In this document: positions 16,029 to 24,935 of the stretch, one piece after another
How the letters are laid out: every line of letters starts with the position of its first letter
Position numbering within the stretch: the first letter of the stretch is position 1
Assembly (NCBI RefSeq): GCF_029892565.1
Contig: NZ_JARXVH010000002.1
Location: 124,001-188,000 of the forward strand
Direction of reading: 5' to 3'
Origin: Streptomyces pseudovenezuelae
GTDB lineage: Bacteria; Actinomycetota; Actinomycetes; Streptomycetales; Streptomycetaceae
DNA length: 64,000 nucleotides
Notes under the pieces: model-generated
Told to the model about the DNA's origin: nothing
Database searches by the model: none
What the model saw: the letters and a program-made list of their open reading frames with translations, nothing else
Position numbers and translations under genes: made by a program

Positions 16029-16982
16029 GTGCGAGACATCTCCGTGTTCAGCGGCAGTGCCCACCCCGATCTGGCGGCGGAGGTCTGCGCGCATCTCGGT
16101 GTGCCGCTCAGTCCGACCCGGGTCAGCCGGTTCGCCAACGACTGCCTGGAGGTGCAGCTCCAGGCCAACTGCCGGGAACGGGACGTCTTTCTGATCCAGC
16201 CGCTGGTCAAGCCGGTCCAGGAGCACCTGGTCGAGCTGCTGCTGATGTGCGACGCGGCGCGCGGGGCGTCGGCGGGGCGGATCAGCGTCGTCATGCCGCA
16301 CTACTCCTACGCGCGCTCCGACAAGAAGGACGCGCCCCGCATCTCGCTCGGCGGACGCCTGGTCGCCGACCTGCTGGTGGCGGCGGGCGCCAGCCGGGTG
16401 CTGGCCATGACCCTGCACGCGCCGCAGGTGCACGGCTTCTTCTCGGTCCCGGTCGACCATCTGCACGCCCTGCGTGAACTGGCCGTGCACTTCCGGCAGT
16501 ACGACCTGTCCCGGACCACCGTGGTCTCCCCGGACCTCGGCAACGCCAAGGAGGCCGCCGCGTTCGCGCGGTTGATCGGCGCCCAGGTGGCGGCCGGCGC
16601 CAAACAGCGGTTCGAGGACGACCGGGTGTCGATCAGCTCCGTCATCGGCGACGTGGCCGACCGGGACGTCATCGTGCTGGACGACGAGATCGCCAAGGGC
16701 AGCACGGTGCTGGAACTCCTCCAGCGGCTGCGGGAGTTGGGGCCGCGCTCGATCCGGGTCGCCTGTACGCACGGTCTGTTCGCGGACGGGGCGCTCAAGC
16801 GGATCGGCGAGCAGCCCGACGTACTGGAGATCGTCTGCACCAACACCGTGCCGGTGCCCGAGGAGGAGCGCACGGAGAAGCTGCGGGTCCTGTCCATCGG
16901 CCCGGCACTCGCCGAGGCCGTACGCCGCATTCACAACGGCGAGTCGGTCAGCGCCCTGTTCGACGCGCCGCCGAACGAATAG
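16029..16982 (+). CDS. prs: Ribose-phosphate pyrophosphokinase paralogue
   Basis: A 317-aa PRPP synthetase homologue making phosphoribosyl pyrophosphate from ribose-5-phosphate and ATP. It has [17 protein letters not shown] at the N-terminus, a catalytic flexible-loop segment [23 protein letters not shown], and a PRPP-binding loop near residue 216. That loop reads [11 protein letters not shown] rather than the usual DD-x-x-D-T-G/A-G-T, so this is an atypical, probably second, copy. GTG 16029 follows GAGGAG. The EF-Tu gene begins 55 bp downstream, suggesting cotranscription. Confidence 0.9.
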   Translation: MRDISVFSGSAHPDLAAEVCAHLGVPLSPTRVSRFANDCLEVQLQANCRERDVFLIQPLVKPVQEHLVELLLMCDAARGASAGRISVVMPHYSYARSDKKDAPRISLGGRLVADLLVAAGASRVLAMTLHAPQVHGFFSVPVDHLHALRELAVHFRQYDLSRTTVVSPDLGNAKEAAAFARLIGAQVAAGAKQRFEDDRVSISSVIGDVADRDVIVLDDEIAKGSTVLELLQRLRELGPRSIRVACTHGLFADGALKRIGEQPDVLEIVCTNTVPVPEEERTEKLRVLSIGPALAEAVRRIHNGESVSALFDAPPNE

Positions 16983-17037
16983 ACATGAGGGAGCGGAGCG
17001 ACGCTCGGCGGCACACGGATGCTCAGGAGGGGTTGCA

Positions 17038-18231
17038 GTGGCCAAGGCGAAGTTCGAGCGCACGAAGCCGCATGTGAACATCGGCACCATCGGTCACATC
17101 GACCACGGCAAGACGACGCTCACGGCGGCCATCACGAAGGTCCTGCACGACCGGTTCCCTGATCTGAACCCGTACACGCCGTTCGACCAGATCGACAAGG
17201 CGCCCGAGGAGCGGCAGCGCGGCATCACGATCTCCATCGCCCATGTGGAGTACCAGACCGAGCGCCGGCATTACGCGCACGTCGACTGCCCGGGGCACGC
17301 GGACTACATCAAGAACATGATCACCGGGGCCGCGCAGATGGACGGCGCGATCCTGGTCGTCGCGGCCACCGACGGACCGATGCCGCAGACCAAAGAGCAT
17401 GTGCTGCTGGCCCGGCAGGTGGGTGTGCCGTACATCGTCGTCGCCCTCAACAAGACGGACATGGTGGACGACGAGGAGATCCTGGAGCTCGTCGAGCTGG
17501 AGGTCCGGGAGCTGCTGAGCGAGTACGAGTTCCCCGGCGACGACCTCCCGGTGGTGCGGGTCTCCGCACTCAAGGCCCTGGAGGGCGACCCGGAGTGGAC
17601 CGCCTCGGTGCTCGAACTCCTCACCGCGGTCGACGAGTTCGTGCCCGAGCCGGTGCGGGACGTGGATCAGCCGTTCCTGATGCCGATCGAGGACGTGTTC
17701 ACCATCACCGGTCGCGGCACCGTCGTCACCGGCCGGATCGAGCGCGGCACCCTGCACGTCAACCGCGAGGTCGAGATCATCGGCTTCCACGAGGACAAGA
17801 CGAAGACCACCGTCACAGGCATCGAGATGTTCCGCAAACTGCTCGACGAGGGCCGGGCCGGCGAGAACGTCGGACTGCTGCTGCGTGGGGTCAGGCGCGA
17901 GGACGTGGAGCGCGGGCAGGTCGTCATCCAGCCCGGATCGGTCACGCCGCACAAGGACTTCGAGGCGCGCGCCTACATCCTGTCCAAGGACGAGGGCGGC
18001 CGGCACACGCCCTTCTTCGACAACTACCGTCCGCAGTTCTACTTCCGCACGACCGACGTGACGGGTGTGGTGACGCTGCCCAAGGGCACCGAGATGGTCA
18101 TGCCGGGCGACAACACGACCATGAACGTGCAGCTGATCCAGCCGATCGCCATGGAGGAGGGCCTGAAGTTCGCCATCCGCGAGGGCGGCCGGACGGTCGG
18201 CGCCGGTCAGGTCACCAAGATCCTCAAGTAG
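17038..18231 (+). CDS. tuf3: Divergent elongation factor Tu (tuf3 type)
   Basis: A 397-aa complete EF-Tu. G motifs are GHIDHGKT (residues 19-26; Ile replaces the usual Val), DCPGHADY and NKTD instead of NKCD/NKAD. The C-terminal [25 protein letters not shown] is intact. Divergence from housekeeping EF-Tu plus absence of rps/fus genes around it identify a tuf3-like second EF-Tu, as known in S. coelicolor, where the analogous gene is stringently induced. GTG 17038 has AGGAGG eight bases upstream. Residues at the main kirromycin-contact segments that I can align (RQVG, SEY, GRTVGAG) look wild type. Confidence 0.95.
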   Translation: MAKAKFERTKPHVNIGTIGHIDHGKTTLTAAITKVLHDRFPDLNPYTPFDQIDKAPEERQRGITISIAHVEYQTERRHYAHVDCPGHADYIKNMITGAAQMDGAILVVAATDGPMPQTKEHVLLARQVGVPYIVVALNKTDMVDDEEILELVELEVRELLSEYEFPGDDLPVVRVSALKALEGDPEWTASVLELLTAVDEFVPEPVRDVDQPFLMPIEDVFTITGRGTVVTGRIERGTLHVNREVEIIGFHEDKTKTTVTGIEMFRKLLDEGRAGENVGLLLRGVRREDVERGQVVIQPGSVTPHKDFEARAYILSKDEGGRHTPFFDNYRPQFYFRTTDVTGVVTLPKGTEMVMPGDNTTMNVQLIQPIAMEEGLKFAIREGGRTVGAGQVTKILK

Positions 18232-18237
18232 CGGCGC

Positions 18238-18618
18238 TCACACGGAACCGGACGTGGCCTCGGGCTGGCCCAGGGCCGCGTCCAGGGTGGCGTGCGGCGG
18301 CAGCAGCCGGGTGAGCCCGGTGACCCGCATGACACGCAGGGTCAGGGCGTGCGTGCAGACCAGACGCAGCTCGCCGTCGTGGTCCAGGATCCGGGCGCGG
18401 GCCCGGTACAGCAGCCGCAGTCCGGAGCAGTCGAAGAACTCGACGTCCCGGAGGTCGATCACCAGCCGGACGTCGGGGCGCGCCGTCACCCGGTCCAGAT
18501 GCGGACCGATCTCCACGGCGGCGGCGATGTCGATCTCGCCGTGCAACTCCACGACCGTGTGTCCGCGGTCCTCGTGCACGCGCAGATGGGGGGTGGGCGG
18601 CGCAGGTTCCTGCGGCAC
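18238..18618 (-). CDS. STAS-domain anti-sigma factor antagonist
   Basis: A 126-aa SpoIIAA-like protein. HTVVELHGEIDIAAAVEIGPHL opens the STAS fold and VEFFDCSGLRLLYRAR holds the phosphorylatable Ser of the DCSG motif. GTG 18618 is preceded by GGAGG ten bases upstream and gives the usual length; an in-frame ATG at 18801 would add 61 atypical residues and has no clear ribosome site. It probably binds an anti-sigma kinase when unphosphorylated. No cognate RsbW-like gene adjoins it. It ends 6 bp from the converging tuf3 stop. Confidence 0.8.
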   Translation of the reverse strand: MPQEPAPPTPHLRVHEDRGHTVVELHGEIDIAAAVEIGPHLDRVTARPDVRLVIDLRDVEFFDCSGLRLLYRARARILDHDGELRLVCTHALTLRVMRVTGLTRLLPPHATLDAALGQPEATSGSV

Positions 18619-18826
18619 GACGACATCGCCTCCAACCTGCTCCGACTGCGGCGGGGACCGCAGGCCACCGGGGTCTGGGGTGACATCGTGCAGCGAGCGT
18701 ACGAGTGCAGCCCTGCCCCGGGCTCCCGAGCGAGCGCAAATCCGTTCCCCGCTCTGCAAGTTACCCTCGATCGAGTGAATTTGAGCATGTTCGATTGACA
18801 TATGTCTTCGAATTGGAGCGACGAGT

Positions 18827-19264
18827 CTACGAGAGTGCGTGCCAGGCCTTGGAGAGTGCCTGGCGGAGCTGCTCCGTCTGGTGCGGGGTGAGGTCGCTCA
18901 CCATCCGCTCCTCCAGCTCCCGCACCGGCCCGGCGCAGCGCCCGAGCAGGTCGCGCCCCTCCTCGGTCAGCAGGATCAGCAGCTCGCGGCGGTTGCGCGG
19001 ATTGCGCTCGCGGCGGATCAGCCCGCGGCCCTCCAGAGACCGTACGAGATCGGCGATGGACTGGGCGGTGACGAATGAGTCGCGGGCCAGCTGGGCCGCC
19101 GACAGCCCGTCGTGCCGCTCCAGGACGGTCAGCGCGGTGTACTGCAGCGCCGTGATCCCGGACGACCTGACCAGGTCGTCGAGGCGGGAGCGCGCGGCGA
19201 GTTCCACCTGCTTGACCATGTAGAGCAGGGACGGGGGTGCCTTCGTTGCCTGGTTGCCGACCAT
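18827..19264 (-). CDS. MarR-family regulator
   Basis: A 145-aa MarR protein with winged helix ALTVLERHDGLSAAQLARDSFVTAQSIADLVRSLEGRGLIRRERNPRNRRELLILLTEEG. Divergent from the ALDH-ADH pair with two palindromic sites between them, so it very likely represses itself and those genes. A TAGGCT element lies six bases before the ATG at 19264, which predicts a leaderless transcript; no ribosome site is present. The ligand is probably an aldehyde, alcohol or phenolic related to the enzymes. Confidence 0.92.
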   Translation of the reverse strand: MVGNQATKAPPSLLYMVKQVELAARSRLDDLVRSSGITALQYTALTVLERHDGLSAAQLARDSFVTAQSIADLVRSLEGRGLIRRERNPRNRRELLILLTEEGRDLLGRCAGPVRELEERMVSDLTPHQTEQLRQALSKAWHALS

Positions 19265-19283
19265 GGGTTCAGCCTAGAACATT

Positions 19284-19348
19284 GACAGGAAACCTGTCTG
19301 TAATCAGACTGCGGACCAGACGGTCAACCAACAGGAATCCTGTTGGTT
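19284..19348. promoter_or_regulatory. Twin MarR operators in the ALDH/marR divergent promoter
   Basis: Two palindromes share an ACAGGA/TCCTGT-like core: GACAGG-AAA-CCTGTC at 19284-19298 and a perfect 11+1+11 palindrome AACCAACAGGA-N1-TCCTGTTGGTT at 19326-19348. Their centres are 46 bp apart. The first overlaps TTGACA (19283-19288), a -35 candidate for the rightward operon, and lies in the marR promoter on the other strand. Confidence 0.75.
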
Positions 19349-19388
19349 GAAGACTTAGCAATCTTGGCGATGAGGCTGAGGAGTGGTG

Positions 19389-20843
19389 ATGACCGCCTTC
19401 GAGATCGAACCCGGACGGCTGTTCGTCGCGGGACAGTGGTGCGAGGCCGCGGACGGAGCCCGCATCGAGGTGGTCGACCCCTCCCGGGGCGCGGTCGTCA
19501 CCACCGTCGCGGAGGCGGGCGCTGCCGATGTGGACGCGGCCGTACGGGCGGCGCGGGAGGCATTCGACGGCGGCGGGTGGTCCGGGCTGAGCGGCCGCGA
19601 GCGGGGCCGGGTGCTGCACCGGGTCGCCGAGCTGATCCGCGAACGGGCGGACGAGGTCGCCGAGTTGGAGAGTCTGGACGTCGGCAAGCCCATCACGCTG
19701 TGCCGCGCCGTGGACGTGACCAACACGGCCAACGACTACGAGTACTTCGCCGCCCTCGCCTACTCCCTGGACGGCGCCGTCCGCGACACACCCATGAACG
19801 CCCTCGCGTACACCAAGCGCGAGCCGCTCGGCGTCGTCGCCGCGATCACCCCCTTCAACTTCCCACTGATCCTTGCCGGTTCGAAGATCGGCCCCGCGCT
19901 CGCGGCCGGCAACACGGTGGTGCACAAGCCGGCCGACGAGACCCCGCTCAGCGCGCTTTACATGGCCCGGCTGTTCCAGGAGGCCGGTGTCCCGGACGGC
20001 GTGGTCAACGTCGTCACCGGAACCGGCCCGGTGGCCGGAGAGGCACTGCTGCGTCACCGCGGGGTCGACAAGGTCGCCTTCACCGGCTCCACCGCCGTCG
20101 GCCGCCATGTGGCGAGCACCGCAGGCGAGGCGCTCAAGCCGGTCACGATGGAACTCGGCGGCAACGCGGCCCACCTCGTCTTCGAGGACGCCGACCTGGA
20201 GAAGGCGGTCGGCGCGGTCATCAAGGCCTTCGTCTTCAACACCGGGCAGTTCTGCATGGGCGGCCCCCGACTGCTGGTGGCCCGTTCGGTCTACAGCACC
20301 CTGCTCGGCATCCTCGCCGAGGCCGTCCCGGGCGTACCGGTCGGCGACCCGAGGCTGCCCGAGACCGTCGTCGGACCGATGGCGGGGGAGAAGCACCTCA
20401 AGAAGGTCGAGGAGTACGTCGACCTGGCCCGCAAGGAGGGCGCCCGCATCGTCTGCGGCGGCGAGCGGCTCGACCTGGACGGCGGCTACTACTACAAGCC
20501 CACGGTGATCGCCGACCTGTCGAACGACTCCCGGGTCGTCCAGGAGGAGGTCTTCGGCCCGGTCCTGACCGTGCAGCCCTTCGACACCGAGGACGAGGCC
20601 GTCACGCTCGCCAACTCCACGCCGTACGGCCTGGCTTCGGGCATCCAGACCGGCAACCTCGCCCGCGCCCACCGCATCGCCGACCGGCTGCAGGCGGGCA
20701 TCGTCTGGATCAACGACTGGGCCATGCTCGACCCCGCGGTCCCCTTCGGCGGCGTCAAGGACTCCGGCTTCGGCCGCGAGTACGGCCCCGAGGCGCTCGG
20801 CGCGTACACCAGGGTCAAGTCCGTCGTCGTCTCGCTCGACTGA
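19389..20843 (+). CDS. NAD(P)-dependent aldehyde dehydrogenase
   Basis: A 484-aa ALDH oxidising aldehydes to acids. It has PFNFPLILAGSKIGPALAAGNTVVHKPADETP, the catalytic Glu in MELGGNA and the catalytic Cys in FNTGQFCMGG, and ends with GGVKDSGFGREYGPEALGAYTRVKSV. ATG 19389 has TGAGGAG six bases upstream. It is cotranscribed with the alcohol dehydrogenase 30 bp downstream; together they would convert an alcohol through an aldehyde to an acid. Benzyl-type or other aryl alcohols are plausible from the partner's family. Confidence 0.93.
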   Translation: MTAFEIEPGRLFVAGQWCEAADGARIEVVDPSRGAVVTTVAEAGAADVDAAVRAAREAFDGGGWSGLSGRERGRVLHRVAELIRERADEVAELESLDVGKPITLCRAVDVTNTANDYEYFAALAYSLDGAVRDTPMNALAYTKREPLGVVAAITPFNFPLILAGSKIGPALAAGNTVVHKPADETPLSALYMARLFQEAGVPDGVVNVVTGTGPVAGEALLRHRGVDKVAFTGSTAVGRHVASTAGEALKPVTMELGGNAAHLVFEDADLEKAVGAVIKAFVFNTGQFCMGGPRLLVARSVYSTLLGILAEAVPGVPVGDPRLPETVVGPMAGEKHLKKVEEYVDLARKEGARIVCGGERLDLDGGYYYKPTVIADLSNDSRVVQEEVFGPVLTVQPFDTEDEAVTLANSTPYGLASGIQTGNLARAHRIADRLQAGIVWINDWAMLDPAVPFGGVKDSGFGREYGPEALGAYTRVKSVVVSLD

Positions 20844-20873
20844 ACACGCCTGAAGGCAAAGGGAGTTCGTACG

Positions 20874-21980
20874 ATGTCCATCACCACCCGCGCCGCGGTC
20901 GTCGAGTCCGGCGGAGCGCCCTTCACCCTCGCCGACGTCCAACTCGACGAGCCCGGACCGCACGAGGCCGTGGTCCGCATGGTGGCGACCGGCCTGTGCC
21001 ACACCGACCTCGGCGTCGCGAGCGGCGGCCTGCCCTTCCCACTGCCCGGCGTGCTCGGTCACGAAGGCGCCGGGGTCGTTGAAGCCGTGGGCCCGGCCGT
21101 CACCGGCGTCGCCCCGGGCGACCACGTCGTGCTCTCCTTCACCTCGTGCGGCGAGTGCCGCAACTGCCACGGCGGCCACCCCGCGTACTGCGCGACCTGG
21201 CTCCCGCTGAACCTCATCGGCGGTCGTCGCGCCGACGGGACGAGCACCATCAACCGGGACGGCACTCCGCTGGGCGGGCACTTCTTCGGTCAATCGTCGT
21301 TCGCCGAGTGGGCGTTGGTGGACGAGCGCAGTCTCGTCAAGGTCGACCCGGAGGTGCCGCTGACGTCCGTCGCCCCGCTGGGCTGCGGTGTACAGACCGG
21401 CGTGGGCGCCGTCTGGAACGTACTGAAGCCCACCACCGGCAGCACCCTCGTCGTCCTTGGCGCCGGAGCCGTCGGCCTGTCCGCCGTCATGGCCGCCGCC
21501 CTCACCTCCGCGACCCGCATCGTCGCCGTCGACCGGATCGGCGAACGGCTCTCGCTGGCAAGGGATTTGGGCGCCACCCACACCGTCGACGCCGGCACGG
21601 CCGACCTCGCCGAGGCGCTGGCGGAGATCACCGACGGCCAGGGCGCCGACGGCGTCGTCGAGACCACCGGCAACGTCGGTGTGCTGCGCCAGGGCGTCGA
21701 CGCGCTCGCCGCCCGCGGCACCCTGGTCGTCGTAGGAGCCCCGCCGTTCGGCACCGAAGTCGCCCTGGACGTCAACGGGTTGCTCGGCGGCAAGCGGATC
21801 GTCGGGCTCACCCTCGGCGACGCCGAGACGCAGTCCTTCATCCCGGCCCTGGTCCGGCTGGTGAAGGACGGACGGCTCCCGCTGCACCGCCTGATCAGCA
21901 CCTATCCGTTCGCGGAGATCGATCAGGCGGTACGGGACATGGGCGCGGGCAAGGCCATCAAACCGGTGCTGACGTTCTGA
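20874..21980 (+). CDS. Zinc-dependent alcohol dehydrogenase (aryl-alcohol type)
   Basis: A 368-aa medium-chain dehydrogenase. The catalytic zinc site is ATGLCHTDLGV with GHEGAGVVEAVG, the structural zinc loop is CGECRNCHGGHPAYC, and the Rossmann motif is VLGAGAVGLSAVMAA. The layout resembles class III/benzyl alcohol dehydrogenases. It follows the ALDH by 30 bp in a MarR-controlled pair. A hairpin lies right after the stop. Confidence 0.92.
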   Translation: MSITTRAAVVESGGAPFTLADVQLDEPGPHEAVVRMVATGLCHTDLGVASGGLPFPLPGVLGHEGAGVVEAVGPAVTGVAPGDHVVLSFTSCGECRNCHGGHPAYCATWLPLNLIGGRRADGTSTINRDGTPLGGHFFGQSSFAEWALVDERSLVKVDPEVPLTSVAPLGCGVQTGVGAVWNVLKPTTGSTLVVLGAGAVGLSAVMAAALTSATRIVAVDRIGERLSLARDLGATHTVDAGTADLAEALAEITDGQGADGVVETTGNVGVLRQGVDALAARGTLVVVGAPPFGTEVALDVNGLLGGKRIVGLTLGDAETQSFIPALVRLVKDGRLPLHRLISTYPFAEIDQAVRDMGAGKAIKPVLTF

Positions 21981-21983
21981 CCG

Positions 21984-22006
21984 GCGTCCGCCTTTGAGAC
22001 GGACGC
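21984..22006. terminator. Hairpin after the ADH gene
   Basis: Perfect GCGTCCG-N9-CGGACGC stem between two converging stop codons. Confidence 0.7.
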
Positions 22007-22007
22007 G

Positions 22008-22958
22008 TCAGTCCATCAGCAGGACCAGCTTGCCCGCGGTGCGGCCGGTGGCGCCGAGCGTGTGTGCCTCGGCGGCGTCGGCCAGCGGGAAGGTCCCGGC
22101 GATGGTGGCGCGCAGCCTGCCCGCCTCCACCAGCTCCGCGATCGCCGCCATGTCGCTGTGGGAGGCGTCGACCAGCATGCGCAGCGCCCGTACACCGAGC
22201 CGCTCGGCCTCCTCGTAGAAGTCGTTCGAACCGATCGGCACGATCGAGACCAGCTGCCCGCCCGGGCGCAGGACGCGCATGGAGCGCAGGGCGGTGTCGC
22301 CGCCGAGGGTGTCCAGGACGATGTCGACGTCCTTCACCACCTCGGTGAAGTCGGTCTCCCGGTAGTCGATCGGTTCGTCGACGCCGATCGAGCGCAGGAA
22401 GTCGTGCTTGCCCGCGCTCGCGGTGCCGATCACGTACGCGCCGCGCGCCTTGGCGATCTGCACGGCCACGTGCCCGACCCCGCCGGCCGCCGCGTGGATC
22501 AACACCCGCTGTCCGGGCTGGACGTCCGCGTACTCGACCAGTCCCTGCCAGGCGGTCAGCGAGACCAGCGGCAGCGCGCCCGCCTGGGTGTGGTCGATCG
22601 AGGCCGGCTTGTGCGCGAAGGTGCGCGCCGGGGCGGTGACGTACTCGGCGTGCGAGCCGTGCCCGTACGGGTAGGACAGCATGCCGAAGACCTCGTCGCC
22701 GGGCTGGAAGCGGGCGACGCCGACGCCGACCGCCTCGACCACTCCGGAGACGTCCCAGCCCAGGGTGAAGGGCGGCTGCCCCAGGAAGCCGCCGGTCTTT
22801 CGGTGCTTCCAGTCGGTCGGGTTGAGGCCGGCGGCGTGGACGCGGACCAGCACCTCGTTGGTGCGCGGCTCCGGGCGTTCCAGCTCCACGATCTTGAGGA
22901 CCTCGGGTCCGCCGAGGGTGTCCTGGCTGATGGCTCGCATCGTGTTCACAGTGCTCAT
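22008..22958 (-). CDS. NADP-dependent quinone-oxidoreductase-like MDR protein
   Basis: A 316-aa zinc-free medium-chain reductase: GPEVLKIVELERPEPRTNEVLVRVHAAGLNPTDWKHR at the start, then the NADP-binding VLIHAAAGGVGHVAVQIAKARGAYVIGT near residue 150. It lacks the structural zinc cysteines, consistent with quinone oxidoreductases. It is divergent from a GlxA/AraC regulator 71 bp away, whose operator lies in the shared promoter, so this enzyme is the probable target. Confidence 0.92.
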   Translation of the reverse strand: MSTVNTMRAISQDTLGGPEVLKIVELERPEPRTNEVLVRVHAAGLNPTDWKHRKTGGFLGQPPFTLGWDVSGVVEAVGVGVARFQPGDEVFGMLSYPYGHGSHAEYVTAPARTFAHKPASIDHTQAGALPLVSLTAWQGLVEYADVQPGQRVLIHAAAGGVGHVAVQIAKARGAYVIGTASAGKHDFLRSIGVDEPIDYRETDFTEVVKDVDIVLDTLGGDTALRSMRVLRPGGQLVSIVPIGSNDFYEEAERLGVRALRMLVDASHSDMAAIAELVEAGRLRATIAGTFPLADAAEAHTLGATGRTAGKLVLLMD

Positions 22959-22994
22959 GGTGAACCAGCCTGCCCGGGGCCGCCCGACAGGGAA

Positions 22995-23030
22995 ATGGCA
23001 CGATGGCCAACCTTCGATAGGATCGTGCCA
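22995..23030. promoter_or_regulatory. Operator/promoter overlapping the glxA-type start codon
   Basis: TGGCACGAT (22996-23004) and ATCGTGCCA (23022-23030) form a perfect inverted repeat with a 17-bp spacer. The left half covers ATGGCA, a -35 candidate at 22995-23000. The right half overlaps the TAGGAT -10 box (23018-23023) and the first base of the ATG. Strong autorepression and a leaderless transcript are predicted. Confidence 0.75.
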
Positions 23031-23989
23031 TGCGAGGAAACAGTCGAGTGGAACGGGTCGTGGTGCTGGCCCTGGACGGCGTGCACCCCTTCGAGCTGGG
23101 CATCCCCAACCGGATCTTCGAAGCGGCCGACGGCCGGTACGAGGTGCTGACCTGCTCCGTCGACGGCCGTCCTGTGCGCACCAACGCCGACTTCACCGTC
23201 GGCGTCCCGCACGGGCCCGAGATCCTGGCCACGGCCGACACGGTGGTGGTCGCGGCCGTCGCCTCGTCCCGGGTGACCGCCGACCTGTCGGACGAGCTCC
23301 GTGCCGCGCTCGCCCTCATCCGGCCCGACGCGCGCATCGTCTCCATCTGCACCGGCGCCTTCGTGCTCGCCGCCGCAGGTCTGCTCGACGGCCGCAAGGC
23401 CACCACGCACTGGCAGCTCGTCGAGCCGTTCCGGCGCATGTACCCGCACATCGACCTCGACCCGGACGTCCTCTTCGTCGCCGACGGACGGATCCTGACC
23501 TCGGCCGGTGCCGCCTCCGGCGTCGACATCTGCCTGCACATCGTGCGCGAGGACCACGGCAGCGAGCTCGCCAACACCGTCGCCCGCAGCCTGGTGGTCC
23601 CGCCGTTCCGCGACGGCGGTCAGGCGCAGTACATCGAACAGCCCATGCCCGAGCCGGGCGCGGCGAGCACGGCCGCCACGCGCGCGTGGGCCCTGGTCCA
23701 CCTCGACGAACCACTGACCCTCGCCGACCTCGCCCGGCACGCCGGGATGAGCATGCGCACCTTCGCCCGCCGCTTCAACGACGAGGTCGGCGTCAGCCCC
23801 GGCCGCTGGCTCATCCAGCACCGGGTCGCCCACGCCCGGCACCTGCTGGAGTCCAGCGACCTGTCCGTGGACCAGATCGCCGGCCAGGTCGGCTTCGCCA
23901 CCGGCGCCTCGCTGCGCCAGCACCTGCACGCGGCGATCGGCGTCTCACCACAGGCGTACCGGCGTACCTTCCAGGCCGCCGCGCACTGA
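23030..23989 (+). CDS. GlxA-type AraC-family regulator with DJ-1/PfpI domain
   Basis: A 319-aa regulator. Residues ~8-170 form a DJ-1/PfpI-like domain (VVVLALDGVHPFELGIPNRIFEA, VSICTGAFVLAAAGLLDGRKATTHW with the nucleophile-elbow Cys). Residues ~215-315 form two AraC helix-turn-helix motifs (LTLADLARHAGMSMRTFARRFNDEVGVSPGRWL and LSVDQIAGQVGFATGASLRQHLHAAIGVSPQAYRRTF). The ATG is fixed by a TAGGAT -10 box six bases upstream. It probably controls the divergent quinone-oxidoreductase-like gene and itself. Confidence 0.93.
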   Translation: MRGNSRVERVVVLALDGVHPFELGIPNRIFEAADGRYEVLTCSVDGRPVRTNADFTVGVPHGPEILATADTVVVAAVASSRVTADLSDELRAALALIRPDARIVSICTGAFVLAAAGLLDGRKATTHWQLVEPFRRMYPHIDLDPDVLFVADGRILTSAGAASGVDICLHIVREDHGSELANTVARSLVVPPFRDGGQAQYIEQPMPEPGAASTAATRAWALVHLDEPLTLADLARHAGMSMRTFARRFNDEVGVSPGRWLIQHRVAHARHLLESSDLSVDQIAGQVGFATGASLRQHLHAAIGVSPQAYRRTFQAAAH

Positions 23990-24058
23990 TCGTGAACGTT
24001 CCGCGGCACTGCCACGTCGGAGGACTGGATAACGCAGGCAGGTGGAACGGGGGCGGCA

Positions 24059-24928
24059 GTGATGCGCGGACGTCTTGTGGTGGCGACGGTGGTGGTCGCG
24101 TCGGCGGCCGTGGCATGCGGCAGCGAGAAGGGCCAGGACATGGTCGTCGCCGGGACCGCTCCGGCCGTGCCCTATAGCGGGCCCCTGCACGTGCCCACGA
24201 AGAACCTCGACGAGGACAGCGCCCGCGCCACCCGGATCGAGTCGGGCGCGGCGGGCCGGGCCCTGGAGTGCGACGGGGAGATCTACTCCGGCGGGGGCAG
24301 CGACCCGTGGAGCAAGGGCGACGGCGCCTCGACGCCAGAGGAGGGACTGCGGGCCTTCTTCGACATGGAGCAGCCCGCCTACCCGGACCACGGCTACCGC
24401 GTCGAGCGGAGAGAAGCGGACCGCGTCCTGTACTCCTTCGACGTCGCCGGGCGGACCAAGGTCGCCGTCGTCGTCGCCAAGGACCAGAAGAACAGGCCCG
24501 GTTGGGGCCCGGACACCAGCGCCTCCTGCGATCCGGCCGAACTCCCGGCGAGCTACACCGACGGGCAGTGGTACGAGATCTGGACCGACGCGCGGGGCAA
24601 ACGGGTGCCGATCGCCAAGGTGCACAGTTCCGTCGGTGCGGAGCACTGCGACTGGGAGAAGGCACACTTCCTGTCGCTGGGGGAGGGCGAGGGGGACATG
24701 CAGGGCAGGCTCTACGCCCGCGATCCCGACGGCGTGCTCGCCGACTCCATGCTGACCTCGGCGTACGACGGAGATGTCCGGATGCCCGCCGACGCCCACG
24801 ACACCGGATACCGTCGCGGCGGCTGGCACTTGTGGCTGACGGACGACGACTCGTCCAGGGCGTACGTCCGTACGGCCGACGGCGTCGAGGCCTGGCCGCA
24901 GGTTCGTCCGGGCCGGCTCTGCGACTGA
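24059..24928 (+). CDS. Putative lipoprotein of unknown function
   Basis: A 289-aa exported protein. The N-terminus MMRGRLVVATVVVASAAVACGSEKG is a signal peptide ending in an AVAC lipobox, so Cys20 should be lipidated and the protein held on the outer membrane face. The mature part is hydrophilic with several Cys (ALECDGEIY, SASCDPAELP, EHCDWEKAHFLSLG, GRLCD) and aromatic segments. GTG 24059 or ATG 24062 could start. I do not recognise a family. It ends 7 bp from the converging TetR gene. Confidence 0.75.
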   Translation: MMRGRLVVATVVVASAAVACGSEKGQDMVVAGTAPAVPYSGPLHVPTKNLDEDSARATRIESGAAGRALECDGEIYSGGGSDPWSKGDGASTPEEGLRAFFDMEQPAYPDHGYRVERREADRVLYSFDVAGRTKVAVVVAKDQKNRPGWGPDTSASCDPAELPASYTDGQWYEIWTDARGKRVPIAKVHSSVGAEHCDWEKAHFLSLGEGEGDMQGRLYARDPDGVLADSMLTSAYDGDVRMPADAHDTGYRRGGWHLWLTDDDSSRAYVRTADGVEAWPQVRPGRLCD

Positions 24929-24935
24929 GGGACCG

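Noticed and set aside
17038..18231. EF-Tu3 as a kirromycin-type resistance determinant
   Set aside because: The residues I can align at known resistance positions look wild type, and no elfamycin biosynthesis genes are near.
18619..18801. N-terminal extension of the STAS protein to ATG 18801
   Set aside because: Extra residues are atypical for STAS proteins and lack a ribosome site; GTG 18618 has GGAGG upstream.
19269..21887. 872-aa minus frame across ALDH and ADH
   Set aside because: Would cover two complete enzyme genes and their operators; no domain seen.
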